Counted from the first letter of the stretch, positions 40,192-48,308 are shown. The stretch: 64,000 bases of DNA from Streptomyces sp. YS415 (GCF_023544665.1 NZ_JAMJFL010000032.1:1-64000); one strand, 5' to 3'. The notes: generated by a model not told the origin, from the sequence alone. Translations and numbers: made by a program.

Positions 40192-41670
40192 TCAACGCGC
40201 TCGTACGGTGTCCCCCGCCGCAGTGACGAGATCGACACCGGGGTAGAACTTCCGCTGGTTCGAAAGGATCATGTCCCGCGGCCCCGCCAGGCCGGCGGCG
40301 TCCCTGACCCGGGCGGCGAAGGCCCGGGAGGACAGCGGGCTCGCCCCTTCGGGGCGGCACCAGCTCCGGTAGGCGTTGTAGAGCAGGGTCTGCTCGGTCC
40401 TCGTCGACGGATCCAGCCGACAGCACTCCTCCAGGAAGCGGCCCGTGTGGTCCTCCGTCTGCGCGTAGGCGTCCGTCGCCGTCCGCACTCTCTCCGGGCC
40501 GGCGAGGTCGCGCGAGCCGTTCAGGTAGCGCCGCGCACCCGCGACGAGCCACCGCAAAATGCCCGGCCCCTCCTCGCGCACCAGGACGTCCGCCAGGTTC
40601 TCCACCGTACGGTCGTCGGCCACCACCCGTTCGAAGGGAATGACCCTGATCCTGCGCCAGAAGGCGAAACCGCCCGTGCCGACCTCGGGCCGGTGGTTGC
40701 CGAGCAGCCAGAGCTTGTGCGTCGGGCGGAAGGAGAAGAAGTCCTGGCGCATGCGGCGGGCCTTGAGCCGGTCGCCGCCGGTGAGCAGCTTCACCCGTGC
40801 CTCGTCGAAGCGGTCTCCTGGCCGCAGTTCCGAGCAGACGACAATGCGCCGCCCGTGCAGCTCGGCCAGGTCCGTGGGGTGCCCCTCAAAGGGCTGTGCC
40901 ATGAGGAAGCCGGGCGGTGCCGCGTCGGCGTAGTCACCGAGCAGTTTCATCATGACGTCGAGCAGCACGCTCTTGCCGTTCTTGCCCTGTCCGTACAGGA
41001 ACGGCATCACCTGCGCGCCCACGTCGCCCGTGATCGAGTACCCGAGCAGCTCGTGCAGGTACGCGATCATGCGCAGACCCTCGGCGTCGTCGCCGAAGGT
41101 GTCCGTGAGGAACCGGTCCCAGCGCGGGGTGGGCATGTCCTGGGGCGCGACGGCGGTGCAGCGGGCGTGCGGATGCCGCTCCGGATCCGGGCGGGCCACC
41201 TCGCCCGTGCGCAGGTCCACCACTCCGGCGGGCGTGCACAGGGCGTAGGGGTCGGCGTCCAGCGCGGCCGGGCTCAGCGCCATGCCCGGGGCGGATTTCG
41301 CCTGCTCCAGGACGGCCTTCATCCCCGACGTCGACAGCGCTCGCCGGCGGTTGCGGCCGAGCGCCGCGGTGCTGTGCCGGCCGGTGACGTCACGTTCGGC
41401 CAGGGACTCCGCCATCTCGCCCGCGGCCCACAGCGCGGCGTCGTCCTCGTCGAGCCGCCAGCGGCAGCCGGCCCAGCGGTACCAGCCGTGACCCGGTACG
41501 TACCGGAACTCCCGGGCGTACAGGGCGACGAAGAGCCTCGCGTTGCCGCGGTCGGTCGGGCTGTCGGGGACCAGACCGTACCGGGTGGCGGCGAGGGACG
41601 GCTCGCGGTACCCGTCCGACTCGGTCACGTCGAACAGCGCCTCCGCCACCGCGGTGGTCCGGTTGTCCAT
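40192..41670 (-). CDS. P4/D5-type DNA helicase (phage/plasmid primase family), copy 2
   Basis: A 492-residue paralog of the protein encoded at 7640, collinear along its whole length. Shared motifs are Walker A (GQGKNGKS here, GSGKNGKS there), the Walker B-like IVVCSE/VIVCSE, WLLGNHRPEVGTGGFAFWRR and the start of the C-terminal region. ATG at 41670 is preferred to GTG 41676 because AAGGGGG lies just upstream. In contrast to copy 1 it has no coupled small gene but does have a GAAC-type ECF promoter at 41777-41805. It also has the GTCGCTTC element. No replication origin or mobility gene is beside it. Confidence 0.88.
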   Translation of the reverse strand: MDNRTTAVAEALFDVTESDGYREPSLAATRYGLVPDSPTDRGNARLFVALYAREFRYVPGHGWYRWAGCRWRLDEDDAALWAAGEMAESLAERDVTGRHSTAALGRNRRRALSTSGMKAVLEQAKSAPGMALSPAALDADPYALCTPAGVVDLRTGEVARPDPERHPHARCTAVAPQDMPTPRWDRFLTDTFGDDAEGLRMIAYLHELLGYSITGDVGAQVMPFLYGQGKNGKSVLLDVMMKLLGDYADAAPPGFLMAQPFEGHPTDLAELHGRRIVVCSELRPGDRFDEARVKLLTGGDRLKARRMRQDFFSFRPTHKLWLLGNHRPEVGTGGFAFWRRIRVIPFERVVADDRTVENLADVLVREEGPGILRWLVAGARRYLNGSRDLAGPERVRTATDAYAQTEDHTGRFLEECCRLDPSTRTEQTLLYNAYRSWCRPEGASPLSSRAFAARVRDAAGLAGPRDMILSNQRKFYPGVDLVTAAGDTVRAR

Positions 41671-41740
41671 GCACACCCCCTTGGGACGCCGCCCGGCCGG
41701 CCGGGCGAGAGCCGGCCGGACCGGTGTTCCCAGCCCTGTG

Positions 41741-41758
41741 CTCAGCGACTGAAGCGAC
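41741..41758 (-). repeat. Upstream element shared by both P4-type helicase genes (copy 2)
   Basis: Minus strand GTCGCTTCAGTCGCTGAG, one substitution from the element at 9360-9377. Here it lies about 20 bases downstream of the GAAC-type -10, so it would be within the transcribed leader. Confidence 0.6.
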
Positions 41759-41776
41759 CGGCCTTCCGATATGGCT

Positions 41777-41805
41777 CTACGAGAAGGCGCGGCCGGTGGT
41801 TCACC
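41777..41805 (-). promoter_or_regulatory. GAAC-type ECF promoter of helicase copy 2
   Basis: Minus strand GGTGAACC (41805-41798), 16 bases, CGTAG (41781-41777). Confidence 0.75.
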
Positions 41806-41836
41806 CCGGCCCGCCGACGCGGCCGGCCCACGAGAC

Positions 41837-42412
41837 TCACGACGTGGTCAGGGCAGGGGCTGTCACAGGGGTGGTCACCGGAGGTCTCACGTCAGGTCCC
41901 GCGGTCAGCGTCCCCTCCGGCTCGGCCAGTTCGCGGAGAGCGCCGACGAGAGCGCCGTACGCGAGGGACGAGGCCGGGAGCGCGGCGCGCAGGTGCGCCT
42001 CGACCTCCTGAGCGGGCCCCCGCAGGGCCTCTCCGGCCTCGGTGGCCGACACCTCGACCCGTCGTTCGTCGTCGGGCCGTCGGCGGCGGTCGACCAGCCC
42101 CGACGTCTCCATCCGCTTCAGCAGCGGGGACAGCGTGCCGGAGTCCAGCCGGAGGAACGCGCCCAGTTCCCCGACCGTGGTCGGCCCGCGATCCCACAGG
42201 ACCAGCATGACCAGGTACTGCGGGAAAGTGAGTCCCAGCCGCTCCAGCCGGGGGCGGCAGCGGCCGGCCAGGGCCCGGGCCGCCACGTGGAGGACCAGGC
42301 TCAGGTGATCCCCGGTCTGGTCCACCGTCCGGTCCGCGGTCCGACCCAAGGCCGTGACCGGCCGCTGGGGCGCCGCCATCGCCACCGTCGCCGGCTGCCG
42401 GTCCTGATCCAT
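41837..42412 (-). CDS. MarR family transcriptional regulator
   Basis: A 191-residue winged-helix regulator. The helix-turn-helix is TVGELGAFLRLDSGTLSPLL followed by KRMETSGLVDRRRRPDDERR, close to the OhrR/MarR pattern, preceded by LTFPQYLVMLVLWDRG. There is no cysteine near the N-terminus, so a thiol-based peroxide sensor of the OhrR type is not supported. GGAGG lies six bases before the ATG. The gene has a GAAC-type promoter at 42468-42494. Its targets may include neighbouring genes. Confidence 0.9.
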   Translation of the reverse strand: MDQDRQPATVAMAAPQRPVTALGRTADRTVDQTGDHLSLVLHVAARALAGRCRPRLERLGLTFPQYLVMLVLWDRGPTTVGELGAFLRLDSGTLSPLLKRMETSGLVDRRRRPDDERRVEVSATEAGEALRGPAQEVEAHLRAALPASSLAYGALVGALRELAEPEGTLTAGPDVRPPVTTPVTAPALTTS

Positions 42413-42467
42413 GAGCGTCCTCCGAGGCGAAGCGGGCCGCCTGGGCGCGGCGGGGCCTTCTCCGGTC

Positions 42468-42494
42468 CTACGTCGGACCGGCGCCCCGGGTTCG
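42468..42494 (-). promoter_or_regulatory. GAAC-type ECF promoter of the marR-like gene
   Basis: Minus strand CGAACC (42494-42489), 16 bases, CGTAG (42472-42468), about 50 bases upstream of the ATG. Confidence 0.75.
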
Positions 42495-42537
42495 GTCGAA
42501 CCGGCAAGAAGAACACGTCGGCTCGCCGTCCCGCGCG

Positions 42538-43536
42538 CTACCAGAGGGTCACCCAGCACTGCTGCGCCAGCAGCACGCACGCCGCGGCGTTGACGGTCCG
42601 GTGGGACAGGATGACGGCGACGAACTCCCGGATCGTCGCGCTGGGCCGGAAGTAGGCGGCGGTGGGTGAACCGAGCGCGTGGCCTCTCACCCCGGTGGCA
42701 CGCGCCAGCAGGGCGGCGCGGAAGGCGTGGAAGTCGTTGGTCACGATCACGCACCGGTAGTCGGTCCCGGTCTGCTCCATGATGGCCTTGCTGAACCGCA
42801 GGTTCTCCTCGGTCGTGCGGGACCGCGCCTCGCGCCGGATGTGAGCCTCGGGCAGGCCGCGCCCGGTCAGGTACGCCGCCATGGCGTGCGCCTCCGGGAC
42901 GGTCTCGTCGGGCCCCTGGCCGCCCGACGTGATCACGACCGGGGCCCTGCCGCGTGCGGCCTGCCGGCTGTACACGGCACCGGCCTTGTCCAGTCTGCTC
43001 GCCAGCAGAGGCGGCACCCGGTCCCCGCCGAGCAGTCCGGAGCCGAGGACGACGATGTAGTCGAGGTCGGCGCGCACCCTCAGGCCGCCGTAGAAGGAGC
43101 CGTAAAGGACGTAGCAGGCGAAGAGGAAGGCGAAGTACACGGTCGTCAGCACAGTGATGCCGGTGACGATGGCGAGCGGACGCGAGCCGGTCACCATCGC
43201 CAGGAACAGCAGGCCGACCACCGACAGGACGGCGACACCGGTCAGCAGGGACAGGAGGTTGGCCGGCCGCCTGCCCTCCTTGCGGACCATCTGCACACCG
43301 TTGGCGATCAGACAGGAGCACAGCAGCAGCACGGCGGCACCCGCCAGCACGATCAGCGTCGAGGCCGCGTACGTCAGCAATGGTCCGCGCGATGTCCTGA
43401 GTTCGCCGATCAGCGCCACGCCGAGCAGGCCGAGGAAGGCACCCAGGGAGACGGCGTTGCTGAAGCGCCGCAGATCGGTCGACACCCCGATGACGAAGAC
43501 CAGCAGCGCGGCGGCCGCCAGCAGGTAGATCAGCAC
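42538..43536 (-). CDS. YdcF/SanA-like DUF218 membrane protein
   Basis: A 332-residue protein. Four to five N-terminal transmembrane helices (to about residue 165) precede a DUF218-type soluble domain: DYIVVLGSGLLGG, APVVITSGGQG, EAHIRREARSRTTEENLRFS and RCVIVTNDFHAFRAAL. DUF218 proteins such as ElyC, SanA and YdcF act in envelope or polyprenyl-linked glycan metabolism. The GTG at 43534-43536 has AAGGA just upstream. The leader contains a short direct repeat (GAGAAGGAC twice). A GAAC-type promoter lies at 43653-43679. Confidence 0.88.
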   Translation of the reverse strand: MLIYLLAAAALLVFVIGVSTDLRRFSNAVSLGAFLGLLGVALIGELRTSRGPLLTYAASTLIVLAGAAVLLLCSCLIANGVQMVRKEGRRPANLLSLLTGVAVLSVVGLLFLAMVTGSRPLAIVTGITVLTTVYFAFLFACYVLYGSFYGGLRVRADLDYIVVLGSGLLGGDRVPPLLASRLDKAGAVYSRQAARGRAPVVITSGGQGPDETVPEAHAMAAYLTGRGLPEAHIRREARSRTTEENLRFSKAIMEQTGTDYRCVIVTNDFHAFRAALLARATGVRGHALGSPTAAYFRPSATIREFVAVILSHRTVNAAACVLLAQQCWVTLW

Positions 43537-43652
43537 TGTCGTCCTTCTCGTCCTTCTCGTGCATCTTGAAAGCGCCGGGTCGCCGCGGCGGTCGGCGTCG
43601 CTGAGGACGGCCGGCGCCACAGGGAGGGGTGGGCACCGGCCGACACCGAGCA

Positions 43653-43679
43653 CAACGGCCCTCCCGTCACCGCGGTTCA
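43653..43679 (-). promoter_or_regulatory. GAAC-type ECF promoter of the YdcF-like gene
   Basis: Minus strand TGAACC (43679-43674), 16 bases, CGTTG (43657-43653). Confidence 0.72.
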
Positions 43680-43740
43680 GCCGCCGTCCACGGCCTCGCG
43701 GCAGGGGCGGGTGGGCCGGCACTAGGTGGATCGGCCAGCG

Positions 43741-43768
43741 GGTGAACCAAACTCCCCGGCCCGCGTAG
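43741..43768 (+). promoter_or_regulatory. GAAC-type ECF promoter of beta-trefoil gene B
   Basis: GGTGAACC (43741-43748), 15 bases, CGTAG (43764-43768). Confidence 0.72.
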
Positions 43769-43838
43769 AGAAGAGGACGGGGGGATCAGGGCGACCGCGG
43801 CCTTCCCGCCCGCTCACTTCGACCACACCGGAGGAAGA

Positions 43839-45332
43839 GTGGACAGCACACCGACGCCCACAGGGCGCCAACCCGGCAGGAACAACCGCCGGACCATCTC
43901 CGGAGACGACCCGCCCGCACGGCCGGCCGGCCCCCGCCGACCCGCCGTACGCCAGGCGGTCTCGCTCCCCGCGGTGGCGGGGGACCCCGACGAACAGCTC
44001 GGCCGTCTGGAAGCCCAGCGCAGAGGCGCCCGGAGCACCACCGAGCCCGCGCCGCGCACCGGCACCGGAGACGGAGAGGCCGTCTCCGGCCGGGAGGAGG
44101 CGCCCGGTGAGGCGACGCGCGGCGAAGAGGGGAACGAGCCGGAGCCGCCGACGCGAACAGCGTCCCGGGGCGGTGGCTGGCGCCGCCTGACGCGAGCCGG
44201 TTCGGACCGGACCGCCTCCTCGCAGAGCGGCGCGGCGGCGTCGGCCCAGGCACCGTCGGCGGTCACGGGAGGAGCGTCCGCCGGGACGCCGTCGGCAGCC
44301 GCCGGTGGCGCGCGTACCGGCACGGCGGCGCGCACCGGCGCGGCTTCGCCGCATGGGGACACGGACACCGCGACCGCAGGCGACCCGCAGACCCCCCGGG
44401 GTACCGGTGGGAACCCGGACGGGCAAGGGGACGACGGTCGTCCCAAGAAGCCAATGCTGGCCGCGGCGGCACTGGCGGGGGTGGTACTGATCGCCGTACC
44501 CCTGCTGCTCGCCGGTACCGGAGACGACGAGCGCAGGCAGACCACCGCCGGCGCGTCCCAGGACACCCTGCTGGCGGGTGGCGATGGGACCGGCGACGAA
44601 CTCGGGAACTTCGTGGCCGACCCCTCCTCCGACGAGGCCGACGCGAAGGGTAAGCCCGGCGCGGAGGGTAAGCCCGGCGCGGACGAGGAGGGCACGGACG
44701 GTGCACACAGCGGCGCGGGACTGGGCGACGACACCGTGCCGAACGGACCGCCGGAGCCCGACTCGTTCGCCGTCACGGGCGAGGGCGGCAGCGGTAACGG
44801 CGGGGCGGACACCGGTGCCGCCGACGACGCTCCGGCCCGGCCGGACCAGGACGACACCTCGCAGGGCGGTGACTCCGACGGCGAGTCCCAGCCGGCCGCG
44901 GACGACACCCCCCAGCTCAAGTCCGAGCTCATCCAGGCCTGGGAGAAGGGCTCGCACCGGCTGACGAACCAGCAGACCGGCAAGTGCCTGGTGCGCACGT
45001 CGACGCGTTCCGTGGCCCAGGGCTCCTGCGGCAGCGGCGACACGTGGCGGCGATACTCCGTCGCGTCCGGGACGTGGCTGCTCAAGCACGTCGGGGCCAA
45101 CCGGTGCCTCGACACCGACGGCAAGCAGCTCTACCTCTCCAGCTGCACCGTCAAGGACGCCGGCCAGATCTGGCGCCTGCCGACGGCCGACTGCGCCGTC
45201 AACCTGGTCAGCAAGGCCTTCGGCACGTACGTCACGGGCTGGAACGACGGGACGGCCAGCGCCACGACCCGCAGCGCGGTGGACCAAGCGGCCAAGTACA
45301 GGTGGCGCGCACCCCAGCTCACCGGCTGCTGA
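43839..45332 (+). CDS. Membrane-anchored beta-trefoil (ricin B-like) protein B
   Basis: A 497-residue type II membrane protein. Residues 1-203 are disordered, Pro/Gly/Thr/Arg-rich and cytoplasmic. One transmembrane helix (MLAAAALAGVVLIAVPLLLA, about 207-226) follows a KK pair. A Gly/Asp-rich extracytoplasmic linker spans about 227-365, and the C-terminal domain is a ricin-like trefoil: HRLTNQQTGKCLV, NRCLDTDGKQLYLSSC, KDAGQIW, TGWNDGTAS. An 18-base tandem duplication gives two KGKPGAE/D units. GTG 43839 has GGAGG just upstream. The long cytoplasmic tail is unusual for a lectin and could contact an intracellular partner. Same family as the proteins at 16769, 47445 and 53254. Confidence 0.83.
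   Translation: MDSTPTPTGRQPGRNNRRTISGDDPPARPAGPRRPAVRQAVSLPAVAGDPDEQLGRLEAQRRGARSTTEPAPRTGTGDGEAVSGREEAPGEATRGEEGNEPEPPTRTASRGGGWRRLTRAGSDRTASSQSGAAASAQAPSAVTGGASAGTPSAAAGGARTGTAARTGAASPHGDTDTATAGDPQTPRGTGGNPDGQGDDGRPKKPMLAAAALAGVVLIAVPLLLAGTGDDERRQTTAGASQDTLLAGGDGTGDELGNFVADPSSDEADAKGKPGAEGKPGADEEGTDGAHSGAGLGDDTVPNGPPEPDSFAVTGEGGSGNGGADTGAADDAPARPDQDDTSQGGDSDGESQPAADDTPQLKSELIQAWEKGSHRLTNQQTGKCLVRTSTRSVAQGSCGSGDTWRRYSVASGTWLLKHVGANRCLDTDGKQLYLSSCTVKDAGQIWRLPTADCAVNLVSKAFGTYVTGWNDGTASATTRSAVDQAAKYRWRAPQLTGC
44648..44683 (+). repeat. 18-base tandem duplication in the beta-trefoil B linker
   Basis: Two perfect copies of GGGTAAGCCCGGCGCGGA (44648-44665 and 44666-44683), in frame, encoding repeated GKPGA units in the extracytoplasmic linker. 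Confidence 0.8.
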
Positions 45333-45337
45333 CGGCC

Positions 45338-45355
45338 GGACACCGGGCAGTGTCC
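45338..45355. terminator. Hairpin after beta-trefoil gene B
   Basis: GGACAC (45338-45343), loop CGGGCA, GTGTCC (45350-45355). Confidence 0.4.
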
Positions 45356-45413
45356 CACGGGGTGCGGCGGGAGGCGTGGGAAGCCCCGCTCTCCCGCCCC
45401 ACCCTCCGCGAGG

Positions 45414-46022
45414 TCAGCCCAGGTCCGGCAGATCGGTCGAAAGACCGCTCGGCAGATCCGTCGGCAGATCGGTGGCGCCGCCCGTGATCGACTCGAGCAC
45501 GTCCTCGAGGCCGGGGAAACCCTCCTCGGGCGGGGTCGCGAACCAGATGCCGCCCACTCCATGGCCCTTGACCTGACCGGGCGCGGTGTCCTTGGCGTAC
45601 CGGTAGACGGGCACACCGGCCAGGGTGAGCTGCTCGACGCCGTCCGCCCGCTTCAGGGAACCCATCAGCGCCGAGTCGATGCCGGGCGGCAGTGAGGCGC
45701 CCTTGGCCGGTACCGGCGGCCACAGCGTGGCGCACTTGCCCTCGCACGAGGAGGACGGCGGCTGCGCCGTGTCCTCGCTGTTGCGGTAGAGGGTGAAGCC
45801 CGCCTCGTCCGTCAGGATCGGCCCCAGCTTGGGATCGGCCGCCAGGGCCAGCAGGCCGACCGGGTCCTTCGCCCTGCCCTGCGCCTCGGTGGCCGGTGCC
45901 GACGAGGCCGCCTTCTGCGCGCTGTCCTCATCGCCGCCCACGGAGCAACCCGCTCCCAGTACCAGAGCCGCCGTCACCAGGGTGAGCGCCCCGACGCGTC
46001 GCCGCGCCACTGTCTTCGCCAT
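45414..46022 (-). CDS. Lipoprotein with secreted repeats of the Lipoprotein_15 type
   Basis: A 202-residue lipoprotein. The signal peptide ends in the lipobox LVLGAGC near residue 26, so it should be anchored on the outer face of the membrane. The mature part has two repeats of the actinobacterial secreted-repeat fold: GFTLYRNSEDTAQPPSSSCE with CATLWPPV, and LAGVPVYRYAKDTAPGQVKG with GGIWFA. These match what I remember of PF03640, function unknown. The extreme C-terminus repeats a DLPTDLPSG/STDLPD unit. Its GAAC-type promoter is about 50 bases upstream. The usual heme or redox partners are not adjacent. Confidence 0.85.
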   Translation of the reverse strand: MAKTVARRRVGALTLVTAALVLGAGCSVGGDEDSAQKAASSAPATEAQGRAKDPVGLLALAADPKLGPILTDEAGFTLYRNSEDTAQPPSSSCEGKCATLWPPVPAKGASLPPGIDSALMGSLKRADGVEQLTLAGVPVYRYAKDTAPGQVKGHGVGGIWFATPPEEGFPGLEDVLESITGGATDLPTDLPSGLSTDLPDLG

Positions 46023-46069
46023 CGTCGAACCTCGTGTCTCCTCGCGCCGGACAGCGCGTACACCCGTCC

Positions 46070-46096
46070 CTACGAGGCAGACCCTCCCGAGGTTCG
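46070..46096 (-). promoter_or_regulatory. GAAC-type ECF promoter of the lipoprotein gene
   Basis: Minus strand CGAACC (46096-46091), 16 bases, CGTAG (46074-46070). Confidence 0.72.
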
Positions 46097-46248
46097 GAAA
46101 ACAGTCGGGTGCGGTCGGAAGGGTTCAGCGGCGACAAGGTTTCGACATGGTTGTCTCAAGTTCCAGCGGTCAGTGTGTGGTTGCTCTGCCGCGTGTGGGC
46201 GGGAGGGCTGTCACAACGAGATCTGATCGACGATGAGGGCGCCACGGA

Positions 46249-46803
46249 ATGAGGCTGGCCGACGGCAGTGCGCCGGGTACGGGGACCGTGGGAACCGCGG
46301 ACGAGTGCGGAGAATTCATCCGGTCGTTGTACGCGCAGCACGGATCGCTGCTGTTGCGGTACGCGGTGCGGCTGCTGGGCGGGGACTGGCACCGGGCGGA
46401 GGACGTGCTCCAGGAGGCCGCCGTCCGGGCGTGGCGGCACGCCTCGGTGCTTGGGTTGAAGGTCGAGGAGGCACGGCCGTGGATGTTCACGGTGGTGCGC
46501 AACCTGGTGACCGACCACCACCGCGCCCGCCTGATCCGCCCGCCGGAGGTGTCGACACAGCTGCTGGACATGCCGGTCGAGGACGGCCTGGACGGGCTGC
46601 TCACGAGGCGGGCCGTGACCGAGGCGCTGGAGGAGTTGAGCGAGCAGCACCGGGAGGTCATCCAGCTGATGTACTACCTCGAGTGCAGCGTGGCGCAAGC
46701 GGCGGAGCACCTGGGGATACCGCCGGGGACGGTGAAGTCGCGTTCGTACTACGCGTTGCGGGCGCTGCGGAAGGTTCTCGCCGAGCGGGGCATCACCGGC
46801 TGA
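46249..46803 (+). CDS. ECF sigma factor 3 (SigL-like)
   Basis: A 184-residue ECF sigma factor closely related to sigma factor 1 at 17265. Region 2 is LRYAVRLLGGDWHRAEDVLQ to TVVRNLVTDHHR. Region 4 is AQAAEHLGIPPGTVKSRSYY with the same recognition helix. Near-identity of the recognition helices predicts the same promoter specificity. No anti-sigma gene is adjacent and no GAAC-type promoter was seen upstream, so this copy may be made constitutively or by another sigma factor. Its location directly beside the lipoprotein, beta-trefoil and T7SS genes makes it a good candidate for the cognate regulator. It ends at a hairpin (46806-46830). Confidence 0.93.
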   Translation: MRLADGSAPGTGTVGTADECGEFIRSLYAQHGSLLLRYAVRLLGGDWHRAEDVLQEAAVRAWRHASVLGLKVEEARPWMFTVVRNLVTDHHRARLIRPPEVSTQLLDMPVEDGLDGLLTRRAVTEALEELSEQHREVIQLMYYLECSVAQAAEHLGIPPGTVKSRSYYALRALRKVLAERGITG

Positions 46804-46805
46804 GG

Positions 46806-46830
46806 CCGCTCCCGGTGCCACTGGGAGCGG
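46806..46830. terminator. Hairpin between convergent sigma factor 3 and thioesterase genes
   Basis: CCGCTCCC (46806-46813), nine-base loop, GGGAGCGG (46823-46830). Confidence 0.65.
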
Positions 46831-46836
46831 GGTTCC

Positions 46837-47340
46837 TCACACCTCCACCGCGACCTCCGCCGTCCGGGCCGTGAGCGAGGCGCGGGCCTCCTCGGACATG
46901 AAGGGCTCAGCCACGCGCAGAAGGTCCGCGGGGAGCGGCGCCGGACGCAGGGTCGCCGGATCGAGGTTCACCTGGGTCCGCCGGCCCGTGGCGTGCACTA
47001 CCGAGCCGTCGGCCGACAGGAGGCGGAACGCGTAGCGGTAGCTGGTCCGCCCCACGTGGTCGATCCAGAAGTGAACCCGGATCTCGCCGATCCGCGTGAT
47101 GGGCGCCTGGTAGGTGAGCTCAAGGGCCCGTACAACCTGCACTACTTGCTCGGTCCCCGGTGTGCCCGTGCCGCCCAGGGACACGTCCCGTGCCGCCCAG
47201 TGGGCCATCACGGCCCGTTCGAGGAGCACGGCGTAGCGGCCGTGGTGCACCATGCCGTACGAGTCCAGGTCGTCGAAGTAGACCGGAACCGTCCCGTGCG
47301 CCCCCACGCCGTGCCGGCCGTCCGCAGTCACCGTCGTCAT
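46837..47340 (-). CDS. Hotdog-fold acyl-CoA thioesterase
   Basis: A 167-residue 4HBT-type thioesterase. VYFDDLDSYGMVHHGRYAVL is the usual active-site strand and helix, with the catalytic Asp in DLDSYGMVHH. Later strands (ELTYQAPITRIGEIRVHFWI, YRYAFRLLS, RRTQVNLD) fit the hotdog beta sheet. It would hydrolyse fatty acyl- or aryl-CoA esters in the cytosol. ATG 47340 is chosen (a GTG immediately precedes it), with GAGG upstream. A GAAC-type promoter lies at 47389-47417. Confidence 0.9.
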   Translation of the reverse strand: MTTVTADGRHGVGAHGTVPVYFDDLDSYGMVHHGRYAVLLERAVMAHWAARDVSLGGTGTPGTEQVVQVVRALELTYQAPITRIGEIRVHFWIDHVGRTSYRYAFRLLSADGSVVHATGRRTQVNLDPATLRPAPLPADLLRVAEPFMSEEARASLTARTAEVAVEV

Positions 47341-47388
47341 CACGCCTCATTTCGTTATCGGTCCATGTTTGTGCTTGTCCGAAGGAGG

Positions 47389-47417
47389 CAACGGGCGCGG
47401 TCGGGTTCCGGTTCACC
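47389..47417 (-). promoter_or_regulatory. GAAC-type ECF promoter of the thioesterase gene
   Basis: Minus strand GGTGAACC (47417-47410), 16 bases, CGTTG (47393-47389). Confidence 0.72.
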
Positions 47418-47444
47418 GCGGGGGCGCGGGCCGTGGCGGGTGGG

Positions 47445-48263
47445 TCAGCAGCGCGTTATGGTCGGTGACTTCCAGGCGCGCTTGGCGTGGTCGTCGATCT
47501 CGGCGAGCGGCGCCACGGTGAGGGTGCCGTCCAGCCAGCCGCTCAGGTAGCGCTGGTCGAAGGCGCCGCTCCTGATGTACACGTCACAGGTCTCCAGCCG
47601 GGTGGACACACGCCAGTGCTGGCCCTCGTCCTGGGCGGTGCAGCCGGAGAGGTAGAGCACCTTGCCGTTGGTGTCCAGGCACTGGCCGCTCGTGCGCTCC
47701 TTCATGAGGAACCTGCCCGGCCGGCCCGTCTCCTCGAAGCGCCAGGGGGAGTCGTCGCAAGCGTTCTGCGCCAGCTTCCGGCTGCCGGGAGCCCCGGCGG
47801 TGAGGCACTTGCCCGTCGCGACGTTGGTCAGCCTGTGCTGCACCTCCAGCCAGTTGTTCGTGGGCGTCCCCTCCACGCCGGGGATGGTGTCCTGGAGCGC
47901 GTCGTCGTTCGGATGCCCGTCTGTCAGGGGCAGCTTCTTCGACTCCCTGTGCTGGTTCGGCTTCCCCTGTTTTCTCGATTCGGTCTCCTTCTCCTCTTTC
48001 TCCTTCTCCTTCTGCTTGCGGGATTCGAGTTCCTCCTTGGACAAGGGCGGAGGGGCGTCCAGGACGTCGTAGGACGCGTCCGTCTTCGCCGGGTCCGGCG
48101 CGGGGGCGTCCGCACCGACGGCCTGGACCCGCTCCGGCGGGGTGTTCCCGTCGTCCTGCAGGAGCAGTCCGCCGGCGGTCAGTCCGACGACGAGCGCGGT
48201 ACCGGTCAGCACGGCCACGCGTATGCGGGTGCGGGTGTCCCCGGTCGTGGGTCGGGTGAGCAT
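47445..48263 (-). CDS. Membrane-anchored or secreted beta-trefoil (ricin B-like) protein C
   Basis: A 272-residue protein. A short basic N-terminus and one hydrophobic helix (VAVLTGTALVVGLTAGGLLL, about 17-36) act as signal anchor. A highly charged stretch (about 75-113, KEELESRKQKEKEKEEKE) probably forms a helical stalk. The C-terminal 135 residues are the trefoil: HRLTNVATGKCLT, QCLDTNGKVLYLSGC, QDEGQHWRV, YLSGWLDGTLTV. The family shares C-L-D-T-x-G-x-x-L-Y-L-S-x-C. ATG 48263 has AAGG six bases upstream. The charged stalk could hold the lectin away from the membrane or bind a partner. Confidence 0.85.
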   Translation of the reverse strand: MLTRPTTGDTRTRIRVAVLTGTALVVGLTAGGLLLQDDGNTPPERVQAVGADAPAPDPAKTDASYDVLDAPPPLSKEELESRKQKEKEKEEKETESRKQGKPNQHRESKKLPLTDGHPNDDALQDTIPGVEGTPTNNWLEVQHRLTNVATGKCLTAGAPGSRKLAQNACDDSPWRFEETGRPGRFLMKERTSGQCLDTNGKVLYLSGCTAQDEGQHWRVSTRLETCDVYIRSGAFDQRYLSGWLDGTLTVAPLAEIDDHAKRAWKSPTITRC

Positions 48264-48308
48264 GAGGAACCTTCCGTGAAATGGTGACGGCAGGTGATGC
48301 ACACGTCA

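Larger units (their letters stand above)
43537..43838. other. Divergent control region of the YdcF-like gene and beta-trefoil gene B
   Basis: 302 bases with two back-to-back GAAC-type promoters (minus 43653-43679, plus 43741-43768) and no gene. Confidence 0.6.

Noticed and set aside
41837..43636. A 599-codon frame joining the MarR and YdcF-like regions
   Set aside because: The MarR protein starts at 42412 with a good ribosome binding site; the rest is a shadow of the YdcF-like gene in another frame.
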